Assembly: GCA_036936605.1 (NCBI GenBank)
Contig: JAUPFV010000005.1
Coordinates: 4,701,670-4,765,669, forward strand
Reading direction: 5' to 3'
DNA: 64,000 bases
DNA from: Limnanthes douglasii subsp. nivea
Taxonomy: Eukaryota > Streptophyta > Magnoliopsida > Brassicales > Limnanthaceae
Notes under the pieces: generated by a model
What the model saw: the letters and a program-made list of their open reading frames with translations, nothing else
What the model was told of the DNA's origin: nothing
Databases searched by the model: none
Shown: piece after piece, positions 36,001 to 50,038 of the stretch
Position numbering within the stretch: the stretch's first letter is position 1
Layout: every line of letters starts with the position of its first letter
Translations under genes and position numbers: made by a program

Positions 36001-38351
36001 GAATCTTTTATACAGACAATTGTTGTGAATTAGAATCGTTGGATTAAAGTAAGAATGAAGGGATACAATTTGATGATCATGGAAAATGAAGTTAGAATGT
36101 GAAGAGTTTTAAGTTATCACTGTTCTGATAAAAGCATAAATTGACTATTTACAACAATAGTTCCACGTAAGTTTAAAAACCAAAGAAGAAAAAATTAGTT
36201 AATTTTGCAATAACACGACATTTACCTCCTATAGTAGTCTTGAAGTATAAAATTATACTTAAAGACTAAAAAAGAGGCATAATAATGTCTTATTATCCTA
36301 CAAATATTATGTCCTTATTTAATAGGTAAATGTCCTTCACCAAGACTAGACTTTACCAAACACAAGGACTGATTTTCCAGACGATGGCCCTAGAAAAAGG
36401 TTATATAAATATGAAGACTTAAAATATAGCCAAGTATTATGAAGATCCTGAAATAAGACTATGTTGAGAACTAGAGGAAAATTCTATTAGAAGACATGGA
36501 TATAATTTAAGTTGATCAAGTACGAAGCATGAAGAATCTACAATAGAAAATCTCATAAGTATTATGACGACCCCAAGAATAAAGAATGACGACCCTAGTA
36601 TTGGAGAAATATTGATCAAGACAACCCATTGACATGAAAACCCATATATAATCCCAATCAGGCTTAAAAATTAGAAATTGACATTTAAAAAAGAATACCC
36701 AAGAGCCTTTCGAAAGCTTCCAGGATCTTCTAAGATAATATTTTGTATTACTAGAATACCGTAAGCAGTCAAGGGATAAATTCTAATGTTTGAAACTAAC
36801 TATTTGTTAGATGAATACCACATGGACACAAAAACACGCAACATTCATCCATAGATTTAATATTAAGACTAAAATAACACGTTAATTAAGGACTCTAACC
36901 TCATTGTAAAAAGGTTATGAAAATTGTAATTGAGAGAAAAATCTAATAAGAGAGTAAATATTCCCTGTTTTCTTAAGATATTTAATCTCTTCATATTTTA
37001 GATATGGGCTTGACTTATATACATCTTCGCTCTTAAGCCATTTACATCACTATTTTTTAAAGATTAATAATCGATGAAGATAAAGTAAAGTTAATATTTA
37101 TGACCCATTTGGTATACTCATTCTTATAATAGAGAATTTATCGGACCAAAGACTTGACGATTATTATTTTTAAGAACTTATTGAACAATTTCTTTTTTGT
37201 TGGTTTAGAATTTCAATTTATTTCCTCATATTAAATCCATATAATATTTAGTTGAACCATGTATGAAAAGTAATTCACAATTTTTAAATCTATGCCAATG
37301 TAATGTAAAATGATAGATTCTTCTTAAATGTATGAATGTATACTAATGTATCTTATGATAACCAAGTTGTATTATAAGAAATACCTCACTTTTTCAAGTT
37401 TCATTGGTAAAGTCATATAATATTATAGACATGATAATTATTTAAATCACTTTCAATTGTATTGTTAACAATATTGTTGATGAAGCCATATGCAATAATT
37501 AGTGAAGACGAGTTATTTATTATCATTACTTGTTAACGAAGCATCTTTAGTATAGGTGTTGTTCACAAAAATCCTTAATTTTCAATATTCTTGACGAAGC
37601 TTTTTTTGTAATATAAAGTATTTGACTGTTGATATCGTTTCTTACTAAAGTATCAAATGGACATGTAAACGTTGCGTACACGTCGTGTAACAAAATAGAC
37701 ACTTACCCAAATTGAAGCTCAACTTCAATATGTAAAGTTAATGGTAATGAAGACCCACTCAAATGAAAGTTCTACATCGTGTAAATAAAATCTGAAAAAC
37801 TAACTGAATTTAACACCATATATGTAATAAGCGTCATTTAATACCTCATGCTTTGTAAACAAAAACTCAAAAAATGTACAAAATATTACATTATGCTAGT
37901 AAATGGTGTTTTAATCGTGATTTTATGATTCTGTCCACCAGAAAACTAATCCCATACTTACCAACCAACTTGTCCAGACCTTTCGATATGTAATGCTATC
38001 ATTTATGTTTAATTCTAACCATATAAGCGATGGTTTACAAAATGGGGTTGGCTCTAACCCTCTTGAGTTGGAAACCTTTCACGTTAACTCTTTGGTACAA
38101 AATTTGTTGGCTTGTGGATCATCAGACCTCTTTATTAGACAGTGGTCATACATTTCCACCAATTTTTCACTTGCGTTTTCTCAAACCATAGTTTATGTCG
38201 TTCATCTTGAAATAAACTAAGACAATCGAAAAATCTTCTTCATTTTTTTCCTCAATCTTTTTTTATCAAACTCTTTAATTTCAATATATTTTCGAAATAT
38301 CGTGCCATATGTGGCTTATCTATAAAAAAATTCATATGAACCAATTATAAC

Positions 38352-38410
<59 letters not shown>

Positions 38411-40350
38411 TGTGCTCTTTTTTCTAACCCCTCTCCCCCTTAAATAATCTGAGACTTCACTTGAGGTACAAGAATGTAAAATAACCAATGTTAACTAACA
38501 TCTCTTGTTTACTATGCCAAAATATAACTACATCAATTTGTTTTTTCCTTTTGCTTGTCAAATATATTTTCACCTCTTTTATGTTTAAAAATAACTAAAT
38601 TGATTATTTTTTTAAGCTAGTTTATATAGAGCCATATGAACCTATAAAACTCATCATTCAAATCATTACTCAAAGATTTAGCCCAACTAAAATTCAACCG
38701 ATGTAAAAGACATTTCCCTCACATATTACGCTTTCAACATCAAATTTTAAAAAGGTATACAAAATGTACACAAAATGTACTTCTATCTGCAATTACAATG
38801 TACTTCACTATAGCATAAAAAGGTATATATATAACAAAACATATAAATATATAGTGTTGTAAGTGTATTGCTTTCAATAGAACAAATAATGTGTAGCACA
38901 AAATTAGCCTTTAACGTGATAATAATGGGGTCTTATGTATATATACACATTACTCACTTCATAATACATCATATATGCTATGTATCAATATCACCATGTC
39001 TAGTCTATTTAATGCAAGCACTTATCTTTGTCATCTTCAACATCACATATTGTAATCGATATATAGTAATCATCATACATATCATCATATGCCACACCGT
39101 GGTATTGAGGTATACATGACACTTAGTAATATTTTCTCACAAATTCACACATTCACCTTATTTTACTATTTTTTGTACGATTAAGTGCATTACAACTTGT
39201 AAACATAATAACATAAGACTCATAACATAGATTCAACTTTCATTCAATACTAGTATCTACCAAAAATAATTTATATATGAACAATAGTACGTGATTGATG
39301 TTCTTTAAAAAAACTACTAAGATTCATACAAATATGTTCCAGTTATGAAAACACAATTGGAAAAATAAAAAGATAACAAATATTTAAATCATAAACTTAA
39401 TCATTAAACTCTAATGGTTTTAAAAACTGACACTTTTGGTTTTAAAAAAATAGAAAAGAAAAACATATCCCAGATATGTCGCGATTGATGAACAAAAACC
39501 TCGTCAAAATATACCAACGTGTTTGAGACTTATTGAGGGAAAAAATATTTTTTGAAAGATAAAATAAGAAAGTTGTATTAGTCATAAATTAAAGATGTCA
39601 TATTCTTTTTATATTACATATTCATTCTTTTTATATTACATATTCACACATACACACATATTTATGTATATATAGATCAAATATTAAGTAGCTATCATAA
39701 ATATTAAGCAGTTTAAAGTATAAAATTTACCATTAATAAGTAATTACACAAAACCATTAACTTATTTTGTATATTATTTCTTAATGCAAAATAAATATTA
39801 ATATACAACTAATTACATAAAATCATTTACTTATTTATCACTAGATACTTAATTTTTCCTAATCAATTTTTAGAAGGGACATGTGGTCCCTTAAGCTCAA
39901 TACTTTACTTATGTTTATCTCGGATACCAAAGCTCATTAAATGCAAGTGTTTGCTTCTTTTAATTGTTGCTAAAAGATTATGAGATATATTTAGGTGATG
40001 ACTATATTTTATATAAGTTTTTTTATTTTTTTAAGCTTATATATTTATCTAAATATTTAGATTTACTTTTTTTAGTTGAACCAAATCTTTAGATTCATTT
40101 ATTTTGTATAACAAAAGTTTAGATTCACTTTTTGTATTTTAGTTCAGTTATTAGATTCATTTTTTTTGTTTAGAATTATTTTTAGATTCACTCATATTTT
40201 AGAATAATCATTACATTCACTTTATATTTTACTGAATAAAAATGTAAAATGGCTTAGATTAGACATATTAGAGTACCCTTTATATGTAAAATTAACAAAA
40301 TTATTTATAAAAAATAGTAAACAAAATAACCATAACTTACGAAGGATAAT
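36000..40350. other. AT-rich spacer
   Basis: No gene is supported. A short GACGACCC duplication lies near 36570-36595, a (TAA)n microsatellite at 38354-38410, and AGATTCA(C/T)TTT words repeat at about 40060-40240. I searched the plus strand at 37-40.3 kb for an antisense-gene relic of the neighbouring Tat element and saw none. Confidence 0.55.
38354..38410 (+). repeat. (TAA)19 microsatellite
   Basis: About 57 bp of uninterrupted TAA repeats. Confidence 0.95.
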
Positions 40351-43300
40351 AGAATTTTAAATGATTTATATTCCATGAACCCTCAAACTTTACTTCTTCA
40401 TCGTGTAGTCGAGATGTTCCTGTTTTTACTTTAGATAGTACGATGTAAGGGCCTTCCACATTAGGGGCTAGCACGAAAACTATGAAGGAATACCCTTCTT
40501 AGGGCTTCTCCTTTGTTTCGAAGCTTCAGAATCGAACTTTAAAATTGTATATATCATGCATTAGATTTTATAGTGCTTTGTACGAATATAGGTTTTTATC
40601 ATTTTTTTTTCTACTATGTCGAGTTTAGTATATCTTTCTTCCGAGTTGGTTCATTACTCATAAGTATAAATTACATATGCGGGCATAACCGTTTCGACTG
40701 GAATGATTTCTTCCAGTCCATAAACCAATGAAAAATATATTATATATGTTATTGTCATTGGAGTGGTTTTATAGGACCAAATAACTTTTTGTAATTTTTT
40801 TGACCAATTTCCTATTGCTCATTCCAATATCTTCTTAATTTTTTATATATGGTATAACTTGTCGCTTCTACTTGGTCGTTATCCTGTTGATAAATGGAAA
40901 AAATTAAGATCTTTTTATAGATTTTTTTTTACGAAACCATGTAACATTTTCTTTATGGAATATGGTTTCACTATTAGTTATAATGACCCTTGGTACTCGA
41001 GTACAACAAAAAATAGTTGCTTAAAAACATATCATCTTCATTTGCTACTATATTTTTTAATGGTTATACATCTACCCGTAACGAGAAGTAATCTATTACT
41101 ACCAACAAGTATTTTATTTCTCCGAAGCTTTAGGTAGCGCAACCACAATTTCAAGGCCTCATCTGTCAAAGGTAATTACTTTAGATATGGTTTCTAGTAG
41201 CACTACCAGAACTTAGATGAAGTTGTGAATCGTTCGCTTGTATCGCAATATTTGAATTTGTTTTTTGCACCTCTTTTATTGTGGGTCATTAGTAATATTC
41301 ATACACAATTCTTTTTACAAGGCTTTATAAAATGCGCACTTTCTTATCTATCATGAATTTATTAAAGGATGTTTCTTTTGGGTCGAGACATCTAAAAAAC
41401 GTTATGGTCAAGATTTTTTTTGTATAGTGTATCAGATATCCATAAAAATGTTTTTGATTACATCTTGATTTTTCTTTCCTTTATTTTTTCCTGAATAATT
41501 TTATTTCCCGTAAATATATTTTTATAGAGGGTCTTCAGTTCTCTTCTTCTTCTGCAATTATCATGACCCACGAGGTTGAAACCATAGAAAAGAATTTGTT
41601 GGTCAATGTAATAAATGTTTTTTCTTGAAATATTATTCATTGCCTAGATGGAGTATAAGCCTAGAATTCCAAAGATTCAACATCTATATTTTATGCTCTT
41701 GGTACTTGCTCAAAGCCATTTGTTCAAGAAGGTCAGTTTTGCGCTCAAGCTAGTTTAGATATTAGATGATGTTCTCCTTCTTCTCTTTGGTGTGGCTTAG
41801 TAATTGATTGACCACCAATTGCAAATCACTAAAAAGTAGAACTTTCTCGGGTCCATAAATGTTCACTGGTTGAAGACATATTATAGTTGTTTCACACTCT
41901 GATTCAGTTTTTTTATATTTGGAAGACAAACTTAATATATGGAGGGATTTTATTATTATTTGATAATATTAATTGGAGTAATTTTCCTAAAAATTGAATA
42001 TTCCTCCCTTCATCTATATGGATCTTAAAATTAGATTGAATTAGCTCTTTTAAATGATAAACCTTTCAAATTGAAATTATATTAAGAAATATATCAAGGT
42101 ATGTGGTTTTATTGTAGTTTTCAGCTCGTGTTGGATGTCTTAGTCCCTAGTTCTACTGACCACTTAGTTATTCTATCAGACACATTTAGATTTTATATAA
42201 CATTTTTAGATGGAAAGGTCATTCGGATGATGGTTGTATGAGCTTAGAAGTATGTTTTGTGTTTTTGTTGCAACCACCAATTTTAGATCAAGCTTCTCAA
42301 GTTTTAAATACCTATTAAATACATTATTAGAGATATAATTACGTATTATAAGGGTTTAGACTCTGCTCCATATTTCAAGACTACAAGGTATAAGAATACT
42401 GATTATCTTGGCTTCAGCTTTGTTGATATCTATGGAAAAGTGAGAAATTGATTAATGTTGTTGTAATATTCTTCGTACTTTAGAATCTAAATAAATCTCC
42501 ATACACCTTCTTATAAAAAGGGTTTGCATATGTCTGAGGATTTAGAGATGAATTTGTTAAGAGTTACTAATCTTCGTGTTAGAATATGTATTTCCTTGAT
42601 GTTCCACGAAGGATCCATGTCAGCTATATTTGAGAGTGGTGTTGGATCTTATTTTTTATCTTTTTGCTAACCATTGCTAACTATGACCAACGTGTTATCT
42701 ATATATGCTTGTAGATTTCAATAGAGTTTATTTGCAAATATTTTGTTTTGAAATTAGTGATATGTGGACCATGCATTCTTCAGGTCGAGCAACATTACCT
42801 TGTGGTTTCTCTCGGTTATTAATATGGTATACTCCCAATCATCCTCGTGCATTTGAATTCTATTATATCCAAAATATGGATCTATGAAAAATATCATCAT
42901 ATTTCTTGAAGTAACATCTACTAGTTGATCTATTATGAGCAAGGGTAAAGAATCTTTTGGACATGCTACGCATATTCTCCACTTTCCATTATTTATTTTT
43001 ACCAATATTAGGTTGGTTGTCGATATTGGATAGTAGCTCCCGAATATGCCCAACATCAGTAAATATTTTTACCTCTTCACGAATTTCTTATGTTTTCGCT
43101 TATGAATATGACCTCATGTTTTCTTTATTGGTCAAATTATTGTTGATTGTTAATTTATGGCATATGATTTTGGATGGAACCCCTATGAAATCTTGGTTAT
43201 TCTAGGTATATAAATCAATATTATTTTCTAGAAGGTTCAATAATTTATACCTTAATTATGTAGTTATGTTTTGACCAAGTCGTAGTATATTCTTTCCTTC

Positions 43301-43850
43301 CATTATGCGCTTTCTACTTCTCATTTATGCACTTTTAGATAAAGCTAGTCTAAGACCATCCATGTTGTTAAAGATAATTGAGTCTTTTGTTTCTTGTTAT
43401 GCACTTGTTTTTTGTTTGTGAGCCAAAGAAGTTGCACATCCCTCCATGTGTGTCTTCTCATTTCCCCAGATGAATGTGATATTCCCTTGATATGGTATTT
43501 TAGGAACTAATGTACCATATATACTACAATATGAATTTGATCCAGCTTTAATATACTCACAATTACGTTGTACGATGATCCAACATCAAGTTTCATAAAT
43601 AGCCAACAAAACCTCGTTATAAATTCTTTACTTTTGAGGAATACATCAATGTTAATATTCCCTAGAACTTGTGCATTTTCATTTGTAAATCATGTTAGAA
43701 TCCTTTGGAAGGGATAAGTTCTTAAACATCTTTTATCATATCATAGGTATTTTTATACAATACATTAGATGAACTACCCGCATCTATCATTACTTTTTAT
43801 ACTTATACTTTGAACAATTCCACATTAACCAGTCGAACGTCATTGTGAGG
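40350..43850 (-). pseudogene. Decayed Tat-type Ty3/gypsy pol
   Basis: On the minus strand, from high to low positions, the order is as follows. A protease motif VMIDAGSSSNVLY (Asp kept) lies near 43780. RT at 43056-42754 has LILVKINNGKWRICV, ACPKDSLPLLIIDQLVD, FFIDPYFGYNRIQM (motif A Asp kept) and LKNAWSTY. RNase H-linked RYLKLEKLDLKLVVA lies near 42120. Second RNase H remnants (ESECETTI and VLLFSDLQLVVNQLL) lie at about 41900-41800. An integrase remnant (RVPRVIITN) is near 41000. A closing block (LRRVFLHSFRASP and GPYIVLSKVKTGTSRLHDEE) runs at about 40500-40370. Stops and frameshifts are very frequent. The dual RNase H layout supports the Tat lineage. Confidence 0.75.
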
Positions 43851-43953
43851 TGTTAATACTCCTCTTAAATCACCATCATAAAATGCCAACACCGGATACG
43901 GGTTATGGTAAAAGTATGAAGATGTTTGAGCATGTTGTTGAAAGTCTAAATCC

Positions 43954-43976
43954 TATATATATATATATATATATAT
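43954..43976. repeat. (AT)n microsatellite
   Basis: About 23 bp of alternating A and T. Confidence 0.95.
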
Positions 43977-44447
43977 TATTTTAGTTGATCCCTAAATATG
44001 GATCTTCTCCAACAATGACATAGACAATTTACCTATTCAGATCGTAATCCAAATATGTTATTATTTCTATATAAAGATTGTATTGTTGTCTGAATCCCTC
44101 GAATACTATCATCTTTCTTGTTTTGGCGGTATGTTCCTTGATGATTGGTCTTCTTTAATGTCAATACTCCTAGATTATATGACTCAATTGTATGAGGTAA
44201 GAGAATAAATATATAACCAACCATATAAGAAGGTTAATTGTTTGATATTGAGATATGATAACAACAAATTGTAAGGGAAATTGAACTTAAGGAATAATAT
44301 AAATAATAAGTTAATATAACTATGAAAGTTTATAATAAAATAAATTATATGTTCAATGACCCTGGATTATTTTGGTATTGGTTGATTACTGTTGTATTTT
44401 CCTTTAGTTTTATTTTATTTTATTCATAAACCCCCACGTTCGATCTT

Positions 44448-44495
<48 letters not shown>

Positions 44496-44937
44496 CTAGT
44501 ACTTAAATATATATTAGTTGATATAGATAAAAATACATTAAGATATTCTTGAAATGTTCAACATTTAAACTTGTACATAACTCTATTGTAATCAAACTAG
44601 TATACTCGTTTTCCTCACCCGGTACACGTGAGAGGTTTTTTAATGAGACACTCAAGGAGAAATCATCATTACAAAGATTTTTATTGTTTTTTTATATTTT
44701 ATAAACAATATAAATATCCATGATAATCTATATTGAAAAGTCAAAATATAATTTATTAAAAATTTAACGAGTGGAACAATAATAAATAAAATGTAAAACA
44801 TATAATATAATGATTGAAGATAAAAAAAAAGTTACGATGAAATAAAATAATCAAGATAAGGTCCTAAAGTGTATACATGATTTTATAAGTATAAAAAAGA
44901 TGAATGATACATTAAAAAACTAGTAATTATTAATAGC
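43977..44937. other. AT-rich spacer with (AT)21
   Basis: No gene is supported. A 42-bp (AT)n tract lies at 44451-44492. Confidence 0.6.
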
Positions 44938-45150
44938 TAACATGGGCATAAGTGAAGTTGATGGTCTATTACGATAAGGAGGCCACACAAGAGATCATAA
45001 TTTCTCATACTATATGTCAAGTAACGAACATGGCTATAAACCATGTTGATGATCTTTTAAGATCTGAGTACCACGTAAGGGAACGTAAATGCGCAGACTA
45101 TATGTCAAGTAGAAAACATAGTTATAAGTCAAGTTGATGGTCTTTTAAAA
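44938..45150 (+). repeat. 88-bp minisatellite next to the LINE start
   Basis: GTTGAT(G/T)(G/A)TCT recurs at 44957, 45045 and 45133, exactly 88 bp apart. CTATATGTCAAGTA recurs at 45010 and 45098. There are about 2.4 copies, ending at the 5' end of the LINE. Confidence 0.9.
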
Positions 45151-45159
45151 TCATAAAAT

Positions 45160-46032
45160 CATGCTATGCGTGTCCTCAAATGGATTCCTTCTTTTAACCC
45201 CTAAATTGAGTGTCCTGTTGTTCCCATCTGGGTAAAAATAGAAAAGCTACCTGAGAATTTGTATAACGAGGAAATAGTTCATTCTATTGCTTCTGCTTTG
45301 GGAAGTCCAATAAAGTGTTGGATTCCTCCAAAGAATAAGGCATTATACAATGCCTGCTTTACCTGAATAGAAATAGACATTTCAAGAAAGCTGCACCAAA
45401 GGATGTTGCTCAGATTTGGTGACAATTTTGGTGCTTGGATTAGTCTTAGTTACAAAAATGTTCCGGCTTATTGTAACTCATGCTATCATGTTGGTAATGA
45501 TAGTTCCTCTTGCAAGAGGTCCAGACCAACTCAACCATAAGTAGATCATAAACAAGTTCAAACCAATCTAGTTGATACTCAAGTTTTGCAAAACGATACA
45601 ACAAAACAAACACAACATAGTTCCCCTTCTTGCTATTATGGTGGTTTCAGCAAGAAAACCAGTCCATCTCAACCAGAAGAAGATCGAGAAAAATTGAAAA
45701 CCACCCTAGTTATGACTCAATTTCTGCAAAATGTTACAACAAAACACACTCAACAAAATGTAAAACAAGCAACAATTGAAGTTGCCAAATCAGTTCAAGA
45801 AAACCAAAAAGGCCACTTATTGGATCATGATCAATTATCTGAATTCCTGAAGAACCATGAAGAAGAAATACCAGATACTGATATAGCTAAGGCGATAAAA
45901 TCACTTGATGATGAGCAATATACCTCATCTTCTGAGGAATCAGCTGGTTATACTACTCCAAATAAGAATAACACAAGCAGTCTCCCTAACTCACCAACAT
46001 TTAGCAAAAGAAACGAAGAGTCTAGCTTTTAA
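45160..46032 (+). pseudogene. LINE ORF1 (DUF4283 / zinc knuckle)
   Basis: One frame reads from RVLKW near 45172 to the stop at 46032, broken by stops at 45202, 45364 and 45538. The first part has VPIWVKIEKLPENLYN, IASALGSPI and EIDISRKL, the end of a DUF4283 RNA-binding domain. A knuckle at 45472-45513 has Cys-x2-Cys and a final Cys, but Asn replaces the His of the CCHC pattern. The C-terminal part (45586-46032) is polar and low in complexity. In plant LINEs this protein binds element RNA. The N-terminal part is missing. Confidence 0.8.
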
Positions 46033-46143
46033 AAAGTGCTTAACATAAAGTTAAAACTATCAAGAGCAAAGAATAAACACCTAACTGTCCAATCTCTTCC
46101 CTGCAAAGAGACAAGAAGGTTCACAAGAATCAACCACAAATGT

Positions 46144-49100
46144 TAAAAGCTCTTTGTTGGAATATGAGAGGTCCTGGTAACATCAGTACTATCAGAAGGT
46201 TAAGATCAATCATAAAGAGAAAAAATATTCTCTATTATGCATTCAAGAACCAATGATAGCTAGCAGCAGAATTGAGTCACTATCTTCAAAGCTAAGTTAT
46301 CCAAATTTCTTTGCGAATGTATCAAATAAAATATGGCTTTTTTGGTCTACTGATTTGGAGATTAATATTATCCTTGATAGGGTACAATGCATACATTCTA
46401 GTGTCACCCATTCTCTTTTTGATAAACTTTTCTCTATAACTTACATATATGCAAAATGTCAAGCATTTAATAGAAAATATCCTAGAGAGTCACTTAGAAA
46501 CATAGCCAATTCAGTGAAAGAATGGCTCTTGATGTGTGACTTTAACACTGTGGTATCACCTAGTGAACAAGCAGGCTGTGTAAACTTTTGTTATCAAAGC
46601 TCTTCTGATTTTAATGATGCTATTAAAGATTGTCTTATTGAAGATGCAGAGTTTTCAGGATTAAAACTTACTTGGACAAATAAAACAAAATGGAAGCGGC
46701 TCGATAGGGTTTTGATTAATAAATCTTGGGCTGATTACTTTGTGAAAACCAGAGTTACACAACTTGCTCGAATGTGCTCAGACCATACACCACTGTGTAT
46801 AGCTTTAATTAAAGAAAGAAACAATGTTTTGAAGATATTTAAGTTCATCAATGCTTGGACATTGGATGAAGAGTTTTTTGTTACAGTTGAAGCTAGATGG
46901 AAAGATCAGAGGTATGACAATCCTTTCATCTTCTGGAACAATTTGAAAAGGCTAAAGGAAGCCTTGAAAAGGTGGAAAAAATCTCATTTCAAGAACATTT
47001 TTGATAAAATGACTCAAATAGAAGAAAATATGAAGTTGAAAGAGCTGGAGTTTCTCAGATCTAACAATTCAGAATCAAAAATAGCCCTTGCTAAAGCCAA
47101 CGAAGAACACTTACTTGTATTATCCATGAAAGAAAATTATTGGAAGCAGAAATGCTACTCCAATTGGATTCACGATGGTGATAGAAACACAAAGTTATAC
47201 CATAACTTTGTTAAGAGGAAAAGAAGAAAATCTAGAATTGCTGGTATCAAACTCAATAACAAATGGTGTTATGATATGGCTACTATTAAAGTCTATGCAG
47301 AAGAATAATTTAAAAACATAATCTCTAATCCTTCTTATACTGAGAAGGACCAGCAAGATACTTATATGTCTAGTGAGATTTTTGATGTTATACCTAAACT
47401 GGTTAACAACTCTTATAATGCCTTCATGATAGCCGATCCTTCTGAACATGAGATATAGAAATCTATTCAAAGCCTAAAGCCTGAAAGAGCTGCAAGAGTT
47501 AATGGTTTCAACAGGCTGTTCTTCACCAGTTTTTGGAATATAATTAAGGAGGACCTCATTAATGTAATAGTATCCTTCTTCAAATGACATACTTTACCTA
47601 AAGGGATTCTTGCAACTGGAGTTTGCTTAATCCGTAAAGTAGAGGCTCCTTGTTTCTGGAACCAGTTCAGGCCAATTAGCCCTTGCACAATGCTAAATAG
47701 GATTATGTGCAAACTACTCAACAATAGGTTATCTATTCTTTTTCCTAAGTTAATTTCTGAATTTCAGGGTGTATACGTGAAAGGCAGACTTATCCATGAG
47801 AACATACTCATTGCAAAGGAGCTAGCTGATGATATTAACAGGAAAAAAAAAGCTGGAAATATCATTATAAAGGTCGACATGCCAAAAGCGTTTGACAACT
47901 TATCTCACTCCTTCATTCTAAAGGTTCTTCAATGTTATGGATTCAGCAATGAGGTTATATCTTTGATTTTTAACATTATCAAGTCAGTACATTTTTCTAT
48001 AATTATAAACGGTGAATCAGTTGGTTTCTTCAAAATTCACAGAGTTATAGGCAAGCGGACCCTTTATCCCCAAGCCTTTTTATAATCTCTGAAGAAGTCC
48101 TATTAAAAGGCCTTCACGAAATGTTTTTAAAAGACAAAACCCTTAAGTATTCAAACATAAGTGAACTTACAATCCCTGTACTTTCGTTTGCTGATGACCT
48201 CCTAATTTTCTCTAATGGTTCATCTTCTTCTTTAGAGCATATAGGTAACTTTTTGCAGTCATACCAAGATGATTCAGGGCAATCCTTTAATAAGAAGAAA
48301 ACTACTATAATAAATGTTGCAAGTCTTTCATTAGACAGAAGGAATTCCCTGAACACACAAACAAGCTTCAACATTAGTAATCTACCAACAAAATATTTAG
48401 GTGTCACTCTCAACCCCCACAATAATGCTTCAAACATCATTCCTATGTTAGAAAAAATTAGAACAAAAATAGAGAACTGGAGTGACAAATCTTTGCCATT
48501 TGGAGGAAGATTAACCTTGATTACTACTGCATTGATGCCTATTCCTCAGTATTGGATATAAAGTTGTTGCCTCTCAAAATCTGTGATCACAAAAATTGAA
48601 AGAATGCTTAACAATTTCCTTTAGAATTCATCAAATGAAGTCTCAAACATACACTGGTCCACATGGAAGAAAGTTTGTAAGTATTTCAGAGAAGGTGGTC
48701 TCAACATACAAAGACTGAAGACATCCATAGAGCTTTTTCTTGTAAGCTTTGGATAAACTTTCGAGAAAATAATTCATTGTGAGCAAGACCGATGTAAAGT
48801 ATATATTGTAAAGGACAACATCCTCTTCAAATCAGCTACTCCAAAAAAGGCTCTTTAACTTGGAAAAGGTTAGCTGAGGTCAAAGAATTTGCAGAAGGCA
48901 ACATTAAATGGAGTCTTGGGGAAAGTCAGGTAGACTTGTGGCTGGACAATTGGTTTGGTAATGCTCCTTTAATTAAATTAGACCATAAGACAAGTGACTC
49001 TTCGTTTAAAGGTATTAAGATGAGATCTTTTTGAGATGCTAACAACTGGAATGTTAGCATGCTTAAAAGGTATATGACAGATTCAAATGTTAACCTTGTT

Positions 49101-50038
49101 CTTAAAACTAATATTAAAGATAATCTTAAAGACAGCATAGTATGGAGTCTCTCTGGCAGTGGTTTTTTCAATATTAAGGACACATTAAAACACATTAGAC
49201 CAACTTCTTTTAACTCTTCATTGTTAAAAAACTTGCGGAATAACATGACCCCAAAAAAGTGTTATTTCTTCACATGGAGACTCCTACTGAAAAAGCTGCC
49301 TATTGACTCAGTTTTAAAGCTAGACATATTCAATTAGCCTCTAAATGTCAATTCTGTTCAAATGAAGAATCAATTGACCACTTATTTGTATCATGTCATA
49401 TTGCTTGGAGTATATGGCTACATTTTGTAGGAATCCTTAAAATAGAGATACGCAGACACATGACACTACAGCACCTACTCAAAACTTGGTTCTGGTCTTC
49501 TCCTTCTAGTGTTCATATCAAAACTATCCTCCCACCTATCATAGGCTGGACTATTTGGCAGCAACGAAATAAAACAAAGATGAATGGAGACAACTATTAT
49601 ACTAGATCATCTATCAATTATATAATACATATGGCTACACATTTGGACCACGCTAAAATGTTCAAAAGGAAACACTGGAAAGCTAACAAAGACGCAGAAA
49701 TTCTCTTGGGCAGTGTTCAACACATCACATCAAAACAGAAGGCTACATACCTGAAATGGGTCCTTCTTCGACCAGGGAGAGTTAAGCTCAATACTGACGC
49801 TTCTTGCCTAGTATCCGGGGAAGCAAGTGGTGGAAATCTTGTAAGAGATAGCAAATGAAAAATTATCTATGGCTATGGCAATACATACGGCAAGATGAAT
49901 CCACTGAAAGTTAAAGCCTGTGATATGCTCGACGGCTTACTAATCTGCAAAATCAAGGGTTTAAAGAAAGTAGACATAGAATCTGACTGTAAAATCCTTA
50001 CCTCTCTCATTTATGCTAATAAAGTACCAAATCATTTA
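46144..50038 (+). pseudogene. LINE ORF2 (EN, RT, zf-RVT, RNase H) split by insertion
   Basis: The endonuclease begins with LCWNMRGPGN (46149). After a frameshift near 46235 it continues with CIQEPM (catalytic Glu), LLMCDFN, TWTNKTKWKRLDRVLIN and SDHTPL. RT follows with VNGFNRLFF, FRPISPCTML, KVDMPKAFDNL (motif A), RQADPLSP and FADDLLIF (motif C intact). zf-RVT lies at 49059-49430 (KKCYFFTWRLLLKKLPIDS, then C-x2-C and HLFVSC). RNase H starts at LNTDAS near 49790. Stops lie at 47306, 47456, 47585, 48559, 48622, 49335 and 49856. Frame changes lie near 46235, 48045 and 48700-49050. At 50038 the Tat element interrupts the RNase H frame. Confidence 0.9.
50034..50038 (+). other. Target-site duplication, left copy
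   Basis: ATTTA immediately before the 5' LTR, identical to 60563-60567. Confidence 0.95.

Larger units (their letters stand above)
45160..50038 (+). mobile_element. LINE (plant L1-type), 5' part
   Basis: A non-LTR retrotransposon, truncated at its 5' end inside ORF1 and split at 50038 by the Tat element. Its remainder is at 60568-61214. Without the insertion it would be about 5.5 kb. It carries a decayed ORF1 and an ORF2 with AP-endonuclease, RT, zf-RVT and RNase H. Multiple stops and frameshifts show it is inactive. Confidence 0.9.

Noticed and set aside
37000..40350. Antisense-gene relic for the minus-strand Tat element at 43.9-40.4 kb
   Set aside because: It would be expected on the plus strand here, but no basic linker, coiled coil or PNGW-type block was seen.
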